This document shows, piece after piece, positions 15,949 to 16,278 of a stretch of DNA of 16,278 nt. Location: assembly GCA_029339195.1 (NCBI GenBank), contig JAPTJF010000750.1, positions 1 to 16,278 on the forward strand. The letters run 5' to 3'. The DNA comes from Micractinium sp. NFX-FRZ. Its lineage: Eukaryota; Chlorophyta; Trebouxiophyceae; Chlorellales; Chlorellaceae. The first letter of the stretch is position 1, and each line of letters begins with the position of its first letter. The position numbers were made by a program, and so were the translations under genes. Below the pieces are notes generated by a model. The model did no database searches and was not told the origin of the DNA. It saw only the letters and a list, made by a program, of their open reading frames with translations.

Positions 15949-16278
15949 GACGATGCAGCCGGCCGGGCCAGCGCAGTTCTAGCGCTTGTCATAGTGCTCA
16001 CGAACTGCAATGGTCAGACCGGCGCGGCGGTGCGGGAGCTGACAGCAGCCAGCCCTGCACCAGATGTCTTATTGCTGACAGAGACAAAGACCACCGCCGC
16101 CAACCCCCTGCCCGTCCCAGCTGGGTGGTTGGCTCTCCAAGCCCCCCGGCCCAGGGGCTACGGCGGCGGCATAGCAGCATTAGCACGGCCGGGCCTGGCA
16201 ACGGAGCTGTGGCGCAGCGTGCCAGAGGACGGCGTGTTGTGGATGCTATTACATAGCGCCCTGCCTGGCGGACGCACC
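15949..16278 (+). CDS. LINE ORF2 start: APE-type endonuclease (partial, runs off the window)
   Basis: 110 codons are open in the same frame as the preceding ORF, immediately after TAG 15946-15948. The residues match the N-terminus of LINE endonucleases of the exonuclease-endonuclease-phosphatase fold: TNCNGQ with the metal/active-site Asn (about residue 21), PDVLLLTETK with the catalytic Glu (about residue 45), and RGYGGGIAALARPGL as the strand following the GGG turn. There is no in-frame ATG before the TNCNG motif; the first Met is deep in the domain. Translation as an independent ORF from its own AUG would therefore lose the active site. It is probably made as a fusion through the TAG, or from a non-AUG or reinitiating start. 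Confidence 0.65.

Larger units (their letters stand above)
14227..16278 (+). mobile_element. LINE-type (non-LTR) retrotransposon, 5' part, cut by the window end
   Basis: A long basic, coiled-coil-type first ORF is followed at once by a frame opening with an APE-like endonuclease, the order expected of an L1-like LINE. The reverse transcriptase would lie beyond 16278 and is not seen. Green algae are known to carry L1-clade elements such as Zepp, but clade assignment here is only inference. The 5' boundary is not defined; 14227 is chosen because it is the only early in-frame ATG. Confidence 0.65.

Overview
The window looks like nuclear DNA of a green alga (Chlorophyta). It is very GC-rich, its genes are split by many short GT-AG introns with C/T-rich 3' ends, TGTAA-type poly(A) signals follow the stop codons, and the proteins are full of Ala, Gln, Gly and Glu low-complexity tracts. 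This placement is inferred from sequence style only. Exon coordinates come from reading splice sites and codon phase by eye.

Layout. (1) 342-681 (+) holds the last two exons of a gene with one transmembrane segment, followed by a TGTAA signal at 822. (2) 877-13455 (+) is a large multi-exon host gene of unrecognised function. It has a candidate first exon at 877-1071 and a phase-consistent exon chain from 6259 to the TGA at 13453-13455. (3) 1160-6237 is a complete DNA transposon inserted near the 5' end of that gene. It has 194-bp terminal inverted repeats differing at one base, ends TGTTG...CAACA, a 4-bp target duplication CCTG, and a minus-strand, intron-rich, integrase-like transposase gene (6080 down to 1709). 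This matches the Ginger1 type: H2C2 zinc finger, DDE core, GPY-like module and C-terminal Cys-rich motif. (4) 14227-16278 is the 5' part of a LINE-type retrotransposon that runs off the window. Its first ORF is Ala/Gln-rich with a coiled coil and a chromodomain-like module, and its second ORF opens with an APE-type endonuclease.

The two mobile elements are the interesting part. The Ginger-like element looks young. Removing it with one CCTG copy restores an uninterrupted host reading frame, although the same stretch can also be read as host intron 1. Both elements show a single in-frame TAG between otherwise continuous reading frames: at 3338-3340 in the transposase, and at 14272-14274 and 15946-15948 in the LINE. 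The LINE frame lacks any usable ATG downstream of each TAG. All three non-LINE genes that end in the window end in TGA. UAG readthrough or reassignment is therefore a testable hypothesis. No RNA genes or CRISPR arrays were seen.
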